DNA of 64,000 bases from Eubacterium barkeri (GTDB lineage Bacteria > Bacillota > Clostridia > Eubacteriales > Eubacteriaceae). The stretch is from contig NZ_FNOU01000005.1 in assembly GCF_900107125.1 (NCBI RefSeq), positions 1 to 64,000 of the forward strand, written 5' to 3'. Positions 63,469 to 64,000 of the stretch are shown here, in pieces. The position numbers were made by a program, and so were the translations under genes. The stretch's first letter is position 1. Each line of letters opens with the position of its first letter. Below the pieces are notes generated by a model. The model was not told the DNA's origin and searched no databases. It saw nothing but the letters and a program-made list of their open reading frames with translations.

Positions 63469-64000
63469 CTAGACGTGCTTCCGGCGGGCGATGATGATAA
63501 CGGCACCGGTGGCTGCCAGGAGGACCAATGCGATGACGGTGCCCGTTACTGTGCTGGTGTCTCCGGTGATCCCGGTTTTGGTATTCCCGGTAGCTCCGAT
63601 ACTGCCGCTATTGCCATTATCCGTCCCCGGTGTGCCAGGCGTGGGATTCACCGGCTCCGTACTGCCCGCCTTCTGGGCTAACAGAATGAAGTCTGAGAAG
63701 CTGGATACCTTAAAGGTGACAGTCTTCTTGGCCCCATTGTAGGTTCCGGCCAGGTTTTCCAATAGCTTTCCATCTTTAATATGGGCGATCTTCACCGTCG
63801 GGTTATCGCCATAGGCGCTAAGATCTGCACTGATGGTAATGGTGATGGGTTGATCAACGGTATTTCCTTTTAAATCTTCAACATGGATGGCCAGAGGCAG
63901 CACCACATCCATGCCGGTGTTGGCTTCCTGGGCAATCGCTGCACTCCCAGTGTCTGCCGTATCAAGGACCAGCTTGTAATCCAAGGTCAGGCCATCGGCT
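63469..64000 (-). CDS. C-terminus of a second anchored surface protein (partial)
   Basis: The last 177 residues of a protein that continues beyond the window. It has a beta domain (ITITISADLSAYGDNPTVKI; VTFKVSSFSDFILLAQKAG), a Pro/Thr/Gly linker, then NTKTGITGDTS, a membrane helix and RRK. The same order occurs in the giant DUF4430 protein (SFSDFVVLAKK, then NSVKTG, helix, RRK), so the two share a C-terminal module and probably the same sortase-like attachment. Its N-terminal function is not visible here. Confidence 0.85.
   Translation of the reverse strand, partial: ADGLTLDYKLVLDTADTGSAAIAQEANTGMDVVLPLAIHVEDLKGNTVDQPITITISADLSAYGDNPTVKIAHIKDGKLLENLAGTYNGAKKTVTFKVSSFSDFILLAQKAGSTEPVNPTPGTPGTDNGNSGSIGATGNTKTGITGDTSTVTGTVIALVLLAATGAVIIIARRKHV

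Noticed and set aside
1-64000. CRISPR arrays, rRNA, prophage or insertion sequences
   Set aside because: No spaced direct repeats, rRNA sequence, transposase, integrase or phage structural gene was seen.

Overview
The window reads as a chromosomal segment of a strictly anaerobic Gram-positive bacterium of the Clostridia, most like an acetogen of the Eubacterium limosum type. The reasons are strong AGGAGG ribosome binding sites, sigma-A style promoters, a complete anaerobic 5,6-dimethylbenzimidazole operon in the order bzaA-bzaB-cobT-bzaC-bzaD-bzaE, a sensory [FeFe]-hydrogenase cluster, a glycyl radical enzyme and clostridial DUF families. The genus is an inference. No phage, insertion sequence, rRNA or CRISPR array was seen.

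Layout. 0-9 kb (minus strand): MATE exporter, K+/H+ antiporter, PHP-domain phosphatase, UvrD-type helicase, iron alcohol dehydrogenase and TSUP permease. 8.8-9.2 kb: an unannotated small membrane peptide with a convergent RNA, organised like a type I toxin-antitoxin pair, then tRNA-Lys(CTT). 9.6-18 kb (minus): adenine deaminase, an SAH/MTA/5'-deoxyadenosine deaminase-type amidohydrolase, purB, an aminotransferase, ymdB and rny. 18-21.3 kb (minus): SpoIIE-type phosphatase, hydrogenase-like PAS sensor and [2Fe-2S] ferredoxin with overlapping genes. 21.7-24 kb: ClC channel and a leucine-rich-repeat protein. 24.4-33 kb (plus): cobalamin riboswitch and the bza operon. 33-35 kb: a MATE gene with an in-frame TAG and a decayed TetR gene. 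35-41 kb: a 1925-residue surface protein with a DUF4430 (transcobalamin-like) N-terminal domain behind two leader RNAs. 41-47 kb: lipoate ligase, an MBL hydrolase, two ArsA-type ATPases around a 72-residue protein, and a MarR regulator divergent from an EamA permease. 47-58 kb (minus): glycyl radical diol dehydratase and its activase, CoA-acylating aldehyde dehydrogenase, two-component system, metK, one tandem-domain microcompartment shell protein, DUF4037 and DUF4125. 58-64 kb: BtuFCD-like ABC transporter with an FmdE protein (plus), then flavodoxin, DUF3793, an unknown gene and the C-terminus of a second surface protein (minus).

How it fits together. Much of the window concerns corrinoid economy. 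A canonical cobalamin riboswitch controls synthesis and activation of the lower ligand. Three compact relatives of that RNA, lacking the usual peripheral helices, sit directly behind near-consensus promoters. They precede the DUF4430 surface protein, the B12-independent glycyl radical dehydratase and the leucine-rich-repeat protein. The simplest model is that low cobalamin turns on ligand synthesis, a possible surface corrinoid catcher and a B12-free dehydratase together. The glycyl radical cluster carries its own metK, so S-adenosylmethionine supply may be tied to radical activation. The nucleoside deaminases at 10-12 kb could recycle the by-products of radical SAM and methylation chemistry.
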